Under the pieces are notes generated by a model, which saw only the letters and a list, made by a program, of their open reading frames with translations, had not been told where the DNA came from and made no database searches. From Anastrepha obliqua (Eukaryota > Arthropoda > Insecta > Diptera > Tephritidae), in assembly GCF_027943255.1 (NCBI RefSeq), contig NC_072893.1, positions 37,346,001-37,410,000 of the forward strand: 64,000 nt of DNA. The letters run 5' to 3'. The position numbers and the translations under genes are program-made. Shown here piece after piece: positions 44,150 to 55,779 of the stretch (the stretch's first letter is position 1; the number at the start of each line of letters is the position of its first letter).

Positions 44150-45103
44150 AAGGGTTTTCTAATAAGAGGTGTTATTTTGATATAAGATCAATGTTTCCTT
44201 GCTTGTGTGGCACGTGGTGCCGTCTTGTTGAAAATAAACTTTATCCAGATCAATACCATCCAATTCCGGCCACAAAAAGAGTCGTTAATCATCTCTCCAT
44301 AGCGCAATCCATTCACTGCAACTGTTGCTTCGGCTTCATTTTCGAAAAAGTAAGGTCCAATGACTCCGCCGGACCATAAACCGCACCAAACAGTCACACG
44401 TTGAGGATAGAGAGGCTTTTCAACAACAACTCTTGGATTTTCTGAGCCCCAGATCCGACAATTTTGCTTGTTGACGAAGTCACCGAGGTGGAAATGGGTC
44501 TCATCACTCAAGATGATTTTTCGATGAAATTCCGGATCATTTTCATGCATTTCAGCGACCCAATCAGCAAAGACACGATGTTGTTGATGCTCGGTCGGCT
44601 TGCGTTCTTGTGTTAACTTGACTTTATAAGTCTTAAGACCCAAATTTTTATGCAAAATACGGTGTAATGACGTTTGTGGAATGCCTAATTCCGAAGAACG
44701 ACAAGGAATGGACAAACCTGGGTTTTCTTCAACACTTTCGGCTACAACAACAATATTTTAGACTGTTCTTGAGGGATGTACACGGGGTTTGGTTTTATTC
44801 TTCACATCACTAACTAGTCCCAACAGCTCGAATTTTTTCACAAATTTCTGTATTTCGGTCCGACAACGTGCTTTAGGATGACCCAAAAATGTTCAAAATT
44901 TACAAACCGTCTCTGCCAAATGTTCACCATTTTTATATGTAGTGAATTTTAATAACTTCAATGCGTTGTTTAAGCGCGTATCGTTCCATTTTTATCAATG
45001 GCGTAGTTTTTATTTGTCAAATAACAAAAAATGACAGTTTCAAAAGTGACATCTACCGAAATAGCGGGCTATTCGAAATAACACGTGTTATTGGAAAACC
45101 CTT
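44150..45103 (-). mobile_element. mariner-like element lacking transposase C-terminus
   Basis: The ends AAGGGTTTTCTAATAAGAGG and AAGGGTTTTCCAATAACACG (right, inward) are flanked by TA. The minus strand has a 175-codon frame: GIPQTSLHRILHKNLGLKTY, then ILSDETHFHLGDFVNKQNCR, RVTVWCGLWSGGVIGPYFF and ATVAVNGLRYGEMIND. After a break it reaches FNKTAPRATQ, where the QDGTTCHTSK frame is also visible. The element then jumps to its left terminus, so the segment with the last catalytic residue is deleted. Confidence 0.9.
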
Positions 45104-45119
45104 TATATACATATATATA

Positions 45120-45540
45120 CGTATAATTCGCGCTTACATCCTTTTTGGGTGTTGAACCGAGCTCCTGCTATGATTGGCTTGAATATCGGCACGTAATTGC
45201 AGAAGCTTCCGCTTTTCTAAATATGCAAAAATCATGAAAATCGGTTGTCAAACTACAAAACTGTGAAATCTCCTCGGAAAAAGTGCTGTAACTCCCTCAG
45301 TTTTGCTCAGATTGGCCTAAAATTATGACATATTACCTTCCACTAAAAGAGCTATAACTCGGGCAACTGTGCTTTGATTGGGTTGGAATTTCCGCACGTA
45401 ATTGCAGAAGCTTCTGCCTTTCTAAATATGCACAAGCCATCAAGATCGGTTCTAAAACAACAAAACTGTGAAGTCCCCTCGGAAAAAGTGCTGTAACTCC
45501 CTCAATTTTGCTCTGATTGGCTTGAAGTTTAACTCTGAAA
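45120..45540. repeat. tandem repeat (~204 bp period) after a SINE1 tail remnant
   Basis: 45,125-45,170 looks like a SINE1 3' tail in minus orientation (CTTTTTGGGTGTTGAACCGA). The next 370 bp hold about 1.8 units. GCACGTAATTGCAGAAGCTT occurs near 45,190 and 45,395, and CGGAAAAAGTGCTGTAACTC near 45,275 and 45,480. Non-coding. Confidence 0.75.
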
Positions 45541-46587
45541 GGTATTGCAGACAAAACGTTAAAAAGTTTATTAAAAATCACCAGGATATGTGCATCATGA
45601 ACTATGTTTAACGCAAGTCCAGCAATACGACTCCAAAATATTACGGACCCTTGTGGTCCTTAAGTCCAGATGTCCTAGACTAACCTAAAATGCGCATATA
45701 AAAACAACGATGATATTTCAGGTTGTCTAATTTTTGCGTTTTAAGATGTGTTATGATTTACAAGAAGTAAATAAAGCCTTCGATGTTACATCCTTCTCGT
45801 TAAATGTAGAGTTTTTCTGCTATATTTTTTACAGCTTAATTCCATTCAATTTCATTCAATTGAGTAACACATCATTGGATTGCTTACGTTTTAGCTTGAT
45901 TTTCTTTCACTTCATACTCGTATTACATAGCAACTTCTATCCGCAAACTCAGAGAATCTGGCGGATGCTGCTGCATTTATCTAAATTTGTTTATGTTTAT
46001 TTTTGTAATTTTCCTTCAAAGCGGCCAATAAAAACATATTTTGTGGTATTTTTTTGTTTATTTTTTTATGTTTGTTGCTCTAAGTCATTACTCAATTTGC
46101 TATCCATTCAATTGCCTTGGCACACATCTTTTACTAGCACTTTCATGGGCTATTTCATCGAACAGAAAAAGGACCACTTGAACAATGAGAAAAATCCTCG
46201 CTATCATTGGTGAAAACCAGGCCAACCACTCAATCAATCAAACAGAAGTGGCAAACGGGAGCAAAAACACAGTTTGCATTTTATTGTAGTTACAGCTACC
46301 AGTATAGGATCTTATATGTGTGTATGTATGAAAATATCTTAGAGAAATAAAAGAGGCAGTTGTCGGAATTCAGCACCGCAGGTATCCACTTTGGCTTCAA
46401 ATGTTTACTAAATAAACCACTCCTGAGTATTGAGAGGCATTTAGAGCATCTGGTCAGGACGGAAGTACTATGTACAGTTGTTGTTGTCGGTGGAATAATC
46501 ATTTAACTGAAGGAACTGTATTACTCAAGCAACGTACGGCAATTGCAAGATTTTGCTGATATTAAGAAATTCGGGAGACAATACCTA
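45541..46587. other. no supported gene
   Basis: A 159-codon frame at 45,734-46,213 is rich in Phe, Leu, Ser and Cys from AT/T-rich DNA and has no recognisable domain; I do not call it. Nothing else is recognised. Confidence 0.45.
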
Positions 46588-47164
46588 CAGGGTTGCCCAT
46601 ATTCGACGGACCCATTTGGCAACCCTGTATCTTTTGACAGAGACGTCAGATCGCTTAATGACATACCGCGTTGGAAGCGTCAGTCCAAGCAGATTTTTAC
46701 CATGGAACAGTACACGTCACGCGAGCGCTCCCAAATTTCATCATATCCGGTGAGGCTCATTTCTTATTGAATGGGACGGTAAACAAGCAAAGTTGCCGTA
46801 TTTACGCCACTGAAAATCCTCACGAAATTCAAGAGGTACCTCTTTACGACGAAAAAGTCACTGTTTGGTGCAGCGTTAGTGTGTAAACGATTATTGGGCC
46901 GTTTTTTATTAATAAGCTAAAGACCATAGAAGAGCTCAAGAACAACATTCGTGAGGAAATAGCCGCTATTCCAGCCTAAATGTTAGCTAAAACTATGGAA
47001 AATGCTGCAAAACGGGTATAATACGCCATACAGGCCTAAGGCGTACAACCCGTACATTTAATGAAAAAATATCACTCACTTAAATTGAGGAATGTGTCAA
47101 TATACTCACTATCATGAAAACTATTTTCATTAAGGCCGTTAGAGTAAAATTAATGTGAACAGTT
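46588..47164 (+). mobile_element. mariner-like remnant with left terminus
   Basis: The left end CAGGGTTGCCCATATTCGAC follows TA. The transposase starts at ATG 46,702 (MEQYTSRERSQI), is deleted, then reads GEAHFLLNGTVNKQSCRIYA, EVPLYDEKVTVWCSVSV-stop and ELKNNIREEIAAIPA. The right terminus is not found; the element runs into the TTAA element at 47,165. Confidence 0.78.
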
Positions 47165-47370
47165 TTAAGGGGGTATTCTAGTGTAGAGGCATGAATTTGA
47201 GTTGTTTTTTTTTTGGGTGCTATAAATAAAAAATAATATATACTTTTACTATCCATTTTTAATAAGATATTTATTAATGTTTTAAAAATACATAAAAAAA
47301 ATTAAAAATCTCAAAAAACGTTGAAGTGATGGGTTAACAAAAAATGGCGCGCCACACCTATCACGATTGC

Positions 47371-47585
47371 AAGCGTTCTAATAATCTGAAATAAAAAAAT
47401 AAAAAAGATTATTAATCTTGATGAATGCTGGCATCGTACTTGCTACAATAATATCGAAAAAAAATTTTTTTTGGCCAAATTAGGGTTGCCCGAAAAAACG
47501 ATAAATTTATTTACTACTTTTTGTTACTTTTCGGAATTTTTTAAAAATAGTAAACATTTTTATTTTATTTATAATAATAGTAAAT
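47371..47585. repeat. 215-bp direct repeat, left of RTE
   Basis: Identical by eye to 49,875-50,089, from AAGCGTTCTAATAATCTGAA to TTATAATAATAGTAAAT. It borders the RTE insertion exactly on both sides, so it behaves as an unusually long target duplication. Confidence 0.9.
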
Positions 47586-49874
47586 GGAGGATGGTTCCAT
47601 GTGTAGAAGTCCACGCAAGTGGGGAAAGTTACTGATCGCCATTCACTTGGGAATGGCCAGGACGATTCTTCTGCATATGGTTCAAGCAGCTCACAACGGC
47701 CGGGATTAGCCCACGTATCCTCTGGGTAGCTTCCGAACATCCGTTCGGGAGTGAGCTAACGTGAGAAGGCGAAACATTCCAGGATAGCTGGTTGTGCGTT
47801 GGGTTTGGGACCCGCCACTTAAAAATCGCCCCCAATGAAAAGTTTTAAAAAGCCTCGGATGAGACCTCCCTATACTGATGACGACCCCTGCAAACGAACT
47901 AAGGATTATGATTTGAGGGCATGCACCTGGAATGTCCGGTCCCTTAATGGGGAAGGTGCCTCTGCCCGGCTGGTTGATGTCCTCGTGAGAGTAAAGGCTG
48001 ACATCACTGCCATCCAAGAGATGCGATGGACGGGGCAAGGAAAGAAAACCATGGGACCTTGCGACGTCTACTACAGCTGCCATGTAAAGGAGCGCAAATT
48101 CGGTGTCGGATTTGTTGTGGGAGAGAGACTTCGTCGCCAAGTACTGTCGTTCACTCCGGTGGACGAGCGTCTCGCAACAATCCGCATCAAAGCCCGTTTC
48201 TTCAACATATCGCTAATTTGCGCCCACGCCCCGACGGAAGAGAAGGACGATGCGACCAAAGATTCCTTCTATGAGCGCCTGGAACGTTCCTATGAGCGCT
48301 GCCCCCGCCACGACATAAAAATCGTGCTTGGCGACTTCAACGCCAGGGTGGGCAAGGAGGGAATTTTTGGTCCCACAGTCGGAAAATTCAGCCTGCACAA
48401 CGAAACATCCGGTAACGGACAGAGGCTGATCGACTTCGCCGGGGCCCGAAACATGGTAGTCTGCAGCACCAGATTCCAGCATAAGAAGATTCACCAAGCC
48501 ACCTGGCTGTCTCCTGATCGAAAAACGCGAAACCAGATCGATCATGTTGTGATAGATGGAAGACACGCTTCTAGTGTATTAGATGTACGTACGATCCGAG
48601 GACCCAACATCGACTCGGATCATTACCTTGTTGCAGCCAAACTGCGCACCCGCCTCTGTGCAGCAAAAAACGTACATCTACCTACGCAAAGAATGTTCGA
48701 CATCGAAAAGCTGCAATCACAACAGACAGCCAGAAGATTCGCCACTCGACTCTCACTCCTGCTCTCGGAGAGCACTGCCCAACAACCCGGCATGCGCGAG
48801 CAATGGAGCAACATTTCTCGTTCCCTACGTACCGCCGCCGAAGAAGAAATCGGATTCCGGCGAGCCCGAAAAAACAATTGGTACGACGAGGAATGTCATG
48901 CTGCCGCAGAAAGAAAGGATGCCGCCTATAGAGCCACGCTGCGATCGGGCGCAACGCGAGCCATGTGGGATCGCTACAGAGAGCTGAAAAAGGAAGAGAG
49001 GCGTATTATCCGAAAGAAGAAACGAGAGGCCGAAATACGTGAGTGCGAAGAGCTTGAGATGCTGGCCAACAGGAACAACGCCCGAAAATTCTACCAGAAA
49101 GTTCGGCGGCTTACAGAAGGTTTCAAGACCGGGGCGTTTTCCTGTAAGAACAAAGACGGCGAACTGGTGACTGACGTACAGAGCAATCTTAGATTATGGA
49201 GGGAACACTTCTCGAACCTATTAAACAGTGACAGCTGCGCATGTCACCGAGAAAGTGAAGATCCCGATACCCCAATCGTTGACGACGGAATTGTCGTTCC
49301 GCTACCCGATCATGACGAGGTGAGAATAGCGATAACGCGGCTAAAGAACAACAAAGCCGCGGGCGCCGACGGACTGCCGGCTGAGCTATTCAAACATGGC
49401 GGCGAGGAGCTGGTAAGGTGCATGCATCAGCTCCTATGCAAAATATGGTCGGATGAAAGCATGCCTGCCGATTGGAATTTAAGTGTGCTCTGCCCAATCC
49501 ATAAGAAGGGCGATCCTGCAATTTGTGCCAATTACCGCGGGATTAGTCTTCTAAATATCGCCTATAAGGTTCTAGCGAGCGTATTGTGTGAAAGGCTGAA
49601 GCCCACCGTCAACCAACTGATTGGACCTTATCAGTGTGGCTTCAGACCTGGAAAGTCTACCATCGACCAAATATTCACAATACGCCAAATCTTGGAAAAG
49701 ACCCATGAAAGAAGAATCGACACGCACCATCTTTTCGTCGACTTCAAAGCTGCATTCGACAGTACGGAAAGGAGTTACCTGTATGCCGCGATGTCTGAAT
49801 TTGGTATCCCCGCAAAACTAATACGGCTATGTAGGATGACGTTGCTCAACACCAGCAGCGCCGTCAGAATTGGG
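47586..49874 (+). mobile_element. RTE-clade LINE, 5' end present, 3' end missing
   Basis: An untranslated leader of about 250 bp (from GGAGGATGGTTCCATG) precedes the ORF. The element stops abruptly inside the reverse transcriptase at GTCAGAATTGGGAAG, where the flanking repeat starts. No 3' UTR or tail is present. LINEs normally lose the 5' end, so this is an atypical insertion. Other copies of the family in this window are 2,700-3,303, 33,572-33,895 and 58,620-59,990. Confidence 0.88.
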
Positions 49875-49898
49875 AAGCGTTCTAATAATCTGAAATAA
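47835..49898 (+). CDS. RTE endonuclease-reverse transcriptase, truncated
   Basis: 687 codons without a stop. Residues about 25-265 form an apurinic-type endonuclease: TWNVRSLN (31-38), QEMRW (61-65, catalytic Glu), HAPTEE (131-136), GDFNARVG (166-173), NQIDHVVI (233-240) and SDH (261-263). A linker with basic and acidic stretches follows. The reverse transcriptase begins near residue 495 (RLKNNKAAGADGLPAELF), then NYRGISLLN, YQCGFRPGKSTIDQIF and FVDFKAAFDS (first catalytic Asp, about residue 635). The frame ends before the YADD box, using eight codons of flanking repeat (RSNNLK-stop). The endonuclease could be intact, but reverse transcription is impossible. Confidence 0.92.
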   Translation: MKSFKKPRMRPPYTDDDPCKRTKDYDLRACTWNVRSLNGEGASARLVDVLVRVKADITAIQEMRWTGQGKKTMGPCDVYYSCHVKERKFGVGFVVGERLRRQVLSFTPVDERLATIRIKARFFNISLICAHAPTEEKDDATKDSFYERLERSYERCPRHDIKIVLGDFNARVGKEGIFGPTVGKFSLHNETSGNGQRLIDFAGARNMVVCSTRFQHKKIHQATWLSPDRKTRNQIDHVVIDGRHASSVLDVRTIRGPNIDSDHYLVAAKLRTRLCAAKNVHLPTQRMFDIEKLQSQQTARRFATRLSLLLSESTAQQPGMREQWSNISRSLRTAAEEEIGFRRARKNNWYDEECHAAAERKDAAYRATLRSGATRAMWDRYRELKKEERRIIRKKKREAEIRECEELEMLANRNNARKFYQKVRRLTEGFKTGAFSCKNKDGELVTDVQSNLRLWREHFSNLLNSDSCACHRESEDPDTPIVDDGIVVPLPDHDEVRIAITRLKNNKAAGADGLPAELFKHGGEELVRCMHQLLCKIWSDESMPADWNLSVLCPIHKKGDPAICANYRGISLLNIAYKVLASVLCERLKPTVNQLIGPYQCGFRPGKSTIDQIFTIRQILEKTHERRIDTHHLFVDFKAAFDSTERSYLYAAMSEFGIPAKLIRLCRMTLLNTSSAVRIGKRSNNLK

Positions 49899-50089
49899 AA
49901 AAATAAAAAAGATTATTAATCTTGATGAATGCTGGCATCGTACTTGCTACAATAATATCGAAAAAAAATTTTTTTTGGCCAAATTAGGGTTGCCCGAAAA
50001 AACGATAAATTTATTTACTACTTTTTGTTACTTTTCGGAATTTTTTAAAAATAGTAAACATTTTTATTTTATTTATAATAATAGTAAAT
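49875..50089. repeat. 215-bp direct repeat, right of RTE
   Basis: Second copy of 47,371-47,585, identical by eye, including homopolymer lengths that usually drift first. Confidence 0.9.
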
Positions 50090-50502
50090 ACGACAGATAT
50101 ATATATTGAGAAGCCTCACACCACATTTCAAGTAAATCGGTTAAGCAGAGCCTGAGAAATCAAGGTATACATTTTGAAATATATAGTTTCGAGAAAAACG
50201 GGTTTAAAGTTTTGGGTCCAATTACGCCCTGTGGCGACCATAAATTCACATTTTATACTTACATTGATTTAATCCGCGATTTCTGCTCCATACATTGGGC
50301 CTTCCTCTACTTCAAAAAAAGCATTTTCTGCGTTTCTTTCTTCTAATCGAGCAGTTCTGGCTTCTTTTGAGGCATTAAGCAGGTAGACAGATGATCTCTA
50401 ATGTCCTTTGTTCGATTCGTTCCAGCCGAGCCAGTTAAGAAGTCGTGACACTAAAGAAGCTATATCTTTGGAAATAATTAAAATTTTAACAAATCCTTTT
50501 AA

Positions 50503-51207
50503 GGTAGTAGTCTGGTAACTTACACGTTTTTTGAGGCCATGTTTGGGACATTTTTTGGAAGGGAAAATAAAATTCAATCTTTTTGATTTTCTGATATGTT
50601 ATTAAAGGCATCAGAAGGTGTACAAAAAAAAATTTTTTTTTTAATGTTTTGATACTGTTTTTGTGCTGCAGTGTACAAAAAAAATAGGTACAGTGGCTGG
50701 CCGGCGTGATTTCGTCACTTGTGGTCATCTGAAACAGAAAAAACAAATTGCTTATTAATCAGTGTGCTTGTCGTTTTAGCCGGTAGTAAGATCAAATGAT
50801 TTTGACAAAAAATAACAAAATGGTGGACTTCGTAAGAAAATTGCCTTTTTTAAAGCGGAAATCGGACTAAAAAATGGAAAGTTAGGGACGAAATGAATTA
50901 AATCTACTACCCGCCAGAACTATTGATGTGTAGAAAAACATATTTAAATTTCAGCTCAATCCGTTAGATAGAAAATTTGTTTTCACGACGGCCATCCGGA
51001 AAAACGTTGTTTTGAGAAAAACGCGTTTAAAGTTTTAGCGGCTTAGCGTGCGCAAGTACGAGCCGCTCTCATATATGTGCTATAATTTCATCAATATTTC
51101 GTATTTCGGTCTAAAATTTGTACAGTATATTACCAATATATCGCACTTTCAAAATATGTAAAAAACCGAAATTCGAAATTTTCAAAATAAGTTACCAGAC
51201 TACTACC
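50503..51207. mobile_element. 705-bp TTAA-flanked non-autonomous element nested in the outer one
   Basis: Perfect 20-bp inverted ends GGTAGTAGTCTGGTAACTTA, flanked by TTAA (50,499-50,502; 51,208-51,211). No coding capacity. Its interior contains AAAACGCGTTTAAAGTTTT at about 51,018, also found outside it. Confidence 0.88.
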
Positions 51208-51306
51208 TTAAGGACATACATGTATTTTTGAAAGGTTATGCTTTGAGAATATCAGAAAACCAAAAAAACGATTTTTTCGTATTCTTACCCTAGAATACCC
51301 CCTTAA

Positions 51307-51989
51307 GAGAATACAGATTTTGAAATTAAATGAAAATTTCTTTCAAGCAGTTCAAATGCACAAAATTTCACCCCAAGTGAGTCAAATCTTGTTAGTGTGA
51401 GTTTCTACTATTTTCTTTATTCATAAACTTTTTTGTGCAAGAATCCTTATGCAAATTTTATTTCATTGCAGCATCAGAAATTTGAAGTGAAATATTTTTT
51501 TATTGTACCTTCATACATATTTATCGTTATAATAGATTTATTTGTATAAATGAATCATTATATATTTACCATCATCACTTATTCGGTTTCACTGGATGGT
51601 ATTCGTATATTGGGGAGATTTTGTTTCATTTCTACACGAAATGAAATATTACTCATACGCCAGAGCGACCAAATATGTCTCAATATAGGCTGGTTCGTTC
51701 AAATGGGTTCTTATCAAAGAGTAAAACAAATTTACGAAAACGAGTTTCCCCCTATTTATTAGTTCATTGGAGAGAACAAAACATTTCCATTCCTTATGGA
51801 GCACGATTTGATCCGTTTAACTGCCTCAACTGTCAACCGTTGGCCGAAAGGGCGTTTGCGGCAGCAATTTAAAAAAAACGAGCCCAAATGATGACACTTC
51901 TCCAAACTACTAGGTCATGCAACAAATCTTACGGTTCGATAAGAAAACACAAAGAACAGCAAACACTTTTTCCAACGAGATTCCAATTT
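51307..51989. other. no supported gene
   Basis: Short frames (51,550-51,872) have no recognisable motif. The right part may belong to the decayed mariner that follows, but no terminus is identified. Confidence 0.4.
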
Positions 51990-52850
51990 ATGAATTCTAT
52001 CGCTGAATGCGGAAGGGAAAACGGAAGTCGCGAGGGGTCAAATCTGGTGAATGAAGTGGATGATTCAATACTTCGAACTTTAGTTCATGGATTTCAACTA
52101 TTGTCAAAATGTTCTTGTGTCCCGGTGCATTGTCCTAAGGAAAAATATTTTTTTGCGTTTGCAAACTGGTCTTTTTTCACGAATTTTTTCCATCAGCTGA
52201 TCTAAAAGGTTTCAATAATATTCAAAATAAATTTTTTCTAGTTTTGCAAGTAACCCAAAAACGAAATTTCATTCGAATCTCAAAAAACCGATGCTAACAC
52301 TTTCTTGACCGAGAACCAGGTACACACCGCTCTTTAGCCTCTTGTTTTGATTTAAGATCATAGACTCAAGTCTCATCCATAGGGAGGAATCGACGCACAA
52401 GATCCACTTCATCCTTACAAAAACGCTCTAAATGTTGCTGGAAAAGTCGCAGTCGCATCCGCCTGTGTTTTTGTTCCATTGTTAGGGAATGCGGCACCCA
52501 GTGTGCACACAGCTTTTTGAAACCCAATATTTCGTTCAAAATATTACACTGCCCAGTGAGAACCCTGGGGCTTCTACTAACTGTTTCGGTCCCTCAAAGA
52601 TTTTCCAATACGATATTATTTTTAATACGAAATCTGGGCTTGTTACCGTTTTTGCTGTACTTGACGCTGATAGTCTTTGAGGGTTGGGCGATCACTTTTA
52701 AATGCAGCAACCCATCTTTCTACTCTACTAATAGATGGCGAAAAGTCCTTAAATATTTTCAGCATTCGTACATAAATTTCTGTTGCTTTTAAACCTTCTA
52801 AAATAAAAATTCAATCACCGCACTATTCGTGATATGATACTATGACACGC
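51990..52850 (-). pseudogene. decayed mariner transposase
   Basis: On the minus strand, from 52,830 downward with many frame breaks: GLKATEIY-like start, ISRVERWVAAFKSDRPTL, NEILGFKKLCAHWVPHSLTM, EQKHRRMRLRLFQQHLERF, DEVDLVRRFLPMDET (first catalytic Asp), SKQEAKERCVPGS, then after a damaged part DNAPGHKNILTIVEIHEL and HPLHSPDLTPRDF (second and third Asp regions). Termini not identified. Inactive. Confidence 0.8.
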
Positions 52851-52974
52851 CGATACAGACAGATTGAAATGAAATTTCAAAGTTGAAGAATGCACCAACA
52901 TACCATAAAAAATTAGGCTAGTAGCAAACCTCTCTCTTAACAAACCGCCAAACTAATTAGACAACCTGGTATAG

Positions 52975-54390
<1,416 letters not shown>

Positions 54391-54509
54391 AATAAATGTC
54401 ATAAATGGTTCTACACAAAAATAATAATTATTGCGCAATTAATTTAAACTTTCGTTACTTTAATTTAATTTAAAACACGACGTTCTAAATTGATTATCGC
54501 ATTGGAATG
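54391..54509. other. unassigned spacer
   Basis: AT-rich spacer between transposon remnants. It contains a faint match to the repeat at 12,430-12,530 (AATGGTTCTACACAAAAATA). Confidence 0.35.
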
Positions 54510-54612
54510 GGTAAGTGATCAATTGCCTAAAAGTGGCATTCCAGATGAAGGGCCATCGCCATCTAGTGCAAAAAGGGCACCTAAATATGACCCTCCTGGG
54601 ATATTATCAAAT
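54510..54612 (+). pseudogene. piggyBac transposase C-terminal snippet
   Basis: One frame reads QLPKSGIPDEGPSPSSAK then RAPKYDPPGILSNG. RAPKYDPPGRLS is a motif I recognise just before the C-terminal cysteine-rich domain of piggyBac transposases. Only about 34 codons remain before the junction with a minus-strand LINE. Confidence 0.5.
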
Positions 54613-55720
54613 GGTATGTGGAAACGTATTTAATAGAAATTGTTGATAGTGGGCAAGAGAAAAGGGCGCAAAGACAATGTCGTGGGTGTGCAGCAATAAA
54701 GTGCGGAGTGAAATATCTTTAAACTCATTCAATGTTCTGGCCATAGGTGCTTTCGGGGCATAAACCATTCTAACTCGCTCTAGGTAGAATAAGTCATTCC
54801 TCCGAGGTATGTGAAAATGAATTCGCTCTAAGACTATAGGCAAGTCAACTGTCCCATTTATAATATCGAAAATATTTCTTCTACATTGTAACGATTTTAA
54901 GTTTAGTAATGCACACCTTGAATTATAAGAAGGAATCGAAGTAGTGAAGTTTAAAGATCTGAATACAAAACGAAGAAATTTCTTTTGAATACTTTCAAGC
55001 CTATTGATGTGGCACTGATGATAAGGCCTCCAAATAAAGACGGCATACTCCAACTTGGATCGTACGAGTGAAGTAAATACTGACTTCAAAGCATAATGAT
55101 CCGTAAAATCGGAAGCAACCCGCCGAATGAAAGCAAAAGCAGAATACAATTTGGCGATGACAAAATTTAAATGACTAAGAAACTGAAAGGTGAAGTCGAA
55201 GATTACACCCAAATCAGTAATTTCATTAAGAGTATTTAGGCGCGAATTCTTTATAAAATATGAGGTAGAGATTAAATGCTTTGACTTAGAAAATGACACA
55301 TGATAGCATTTTTTAATATATAATTGAAGTAAATTCCTATCGCACCATGCCACGACGTGGTTGAAGTCTGATTGACGATCATATGAATCAGATAGGTTTC
55401 GTACAATGTAAAAAATTTTTAAATTGTCTGCATATAAAAGAAACTAAGAGAAATGATAACATTATTCATCATTAATAAAAATTACAAAGAACAAAACGCC
55501 CAAAATACTGCCCTGAGGGACTACAGAAGAGGCAATGAAAGGATCAGAAGATGCATTATCGAGAACAACTACTCATTCACGATTGTAAAGGAAAGTAGAG
55601 TGAAACCCAAAACTCATAAGTTTAGAGATTAAGGTTGAGTGACAGACTTTATCGAAGGCCTTGGATCCGTATAAATTGCATCCACTTGAAGGCTATTATT
55701 GAAAGCCGACATATAAAAGT
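54607..55720 (-). pseudogene. CR1/Jockey-type LINE reverse transcriptase, 5'-truncated
   Basis: From the right on the minus strand: VDAIYTD...FDKVCH-like first catalytic box, FLYNRE, SSVVPQGSILGVLFFVIFIN, LLYADN where active copies have YADD, then WCDRNLLQLYIKKCYHVSFS. A 248-codon open frame (55,353-54,607) carries LNEITDLGVIFDFTFQFLSH, LVRSKLEYAVFIWRPYHQCH, INRLESIQKKFLRFVF and the RRNIFDIINGTVDLP tail. YADN and upstream stops indicate inactivity. No RNase H domain, which separates it from the LOA-like LINEs nearby. Confidence 0.85.
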
Positions 55721-55779
55721 CTGAAAAAAAAACAGAAAGATTAATGACAGTTGACCTACCAGAGGGTTGTGTTCAAACC

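Larger units (their letters stand above)
47169..51302. mobile_element. TTAA-flanked element with inverted ends, split by later insertions
   Basis: The left end GGGGGTATTCTAGTGTA and right end (inward) GGGGGTATTCTAGGGTA are each flanked by TTAA (47,165-47,168; 51,303-51,306), the target preference of piggyBac-type transposons. No transposase frame remains. Removing the RTE with one copy of its 215-bp duplication, and the inner 705-bp element with one TTAA, leaves about 0.9 kb, a non-autonomous size. Class assignment rests on the TTAA and termini only. Confidence 0.7.

Noticed and set aside
45734..46213. 159-codon open frame with hydrophobic stretches
   Set aside because: Phe/Leu/Cys-rich translation of T-rich DNA with no recognisable domain or conserved start context.
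48213..48954. Minus-strand open frames of 84-117 codons
   Set aside because: Antisense shadows of the RTE endonuclease and linker frame.
47371..50089. LTR retrotransposon interpretation of the 215-bp direct repeats
   Set aside because: The enclosed sequence is a non-LTR RTE. The repeats lack TG...CA ends, a primer-binding site and a polypurine tract.
51550..51872. Overlapping 65-70-codon frames
   Set aside because: No recognisable motif; flank decayed mariner sequence.
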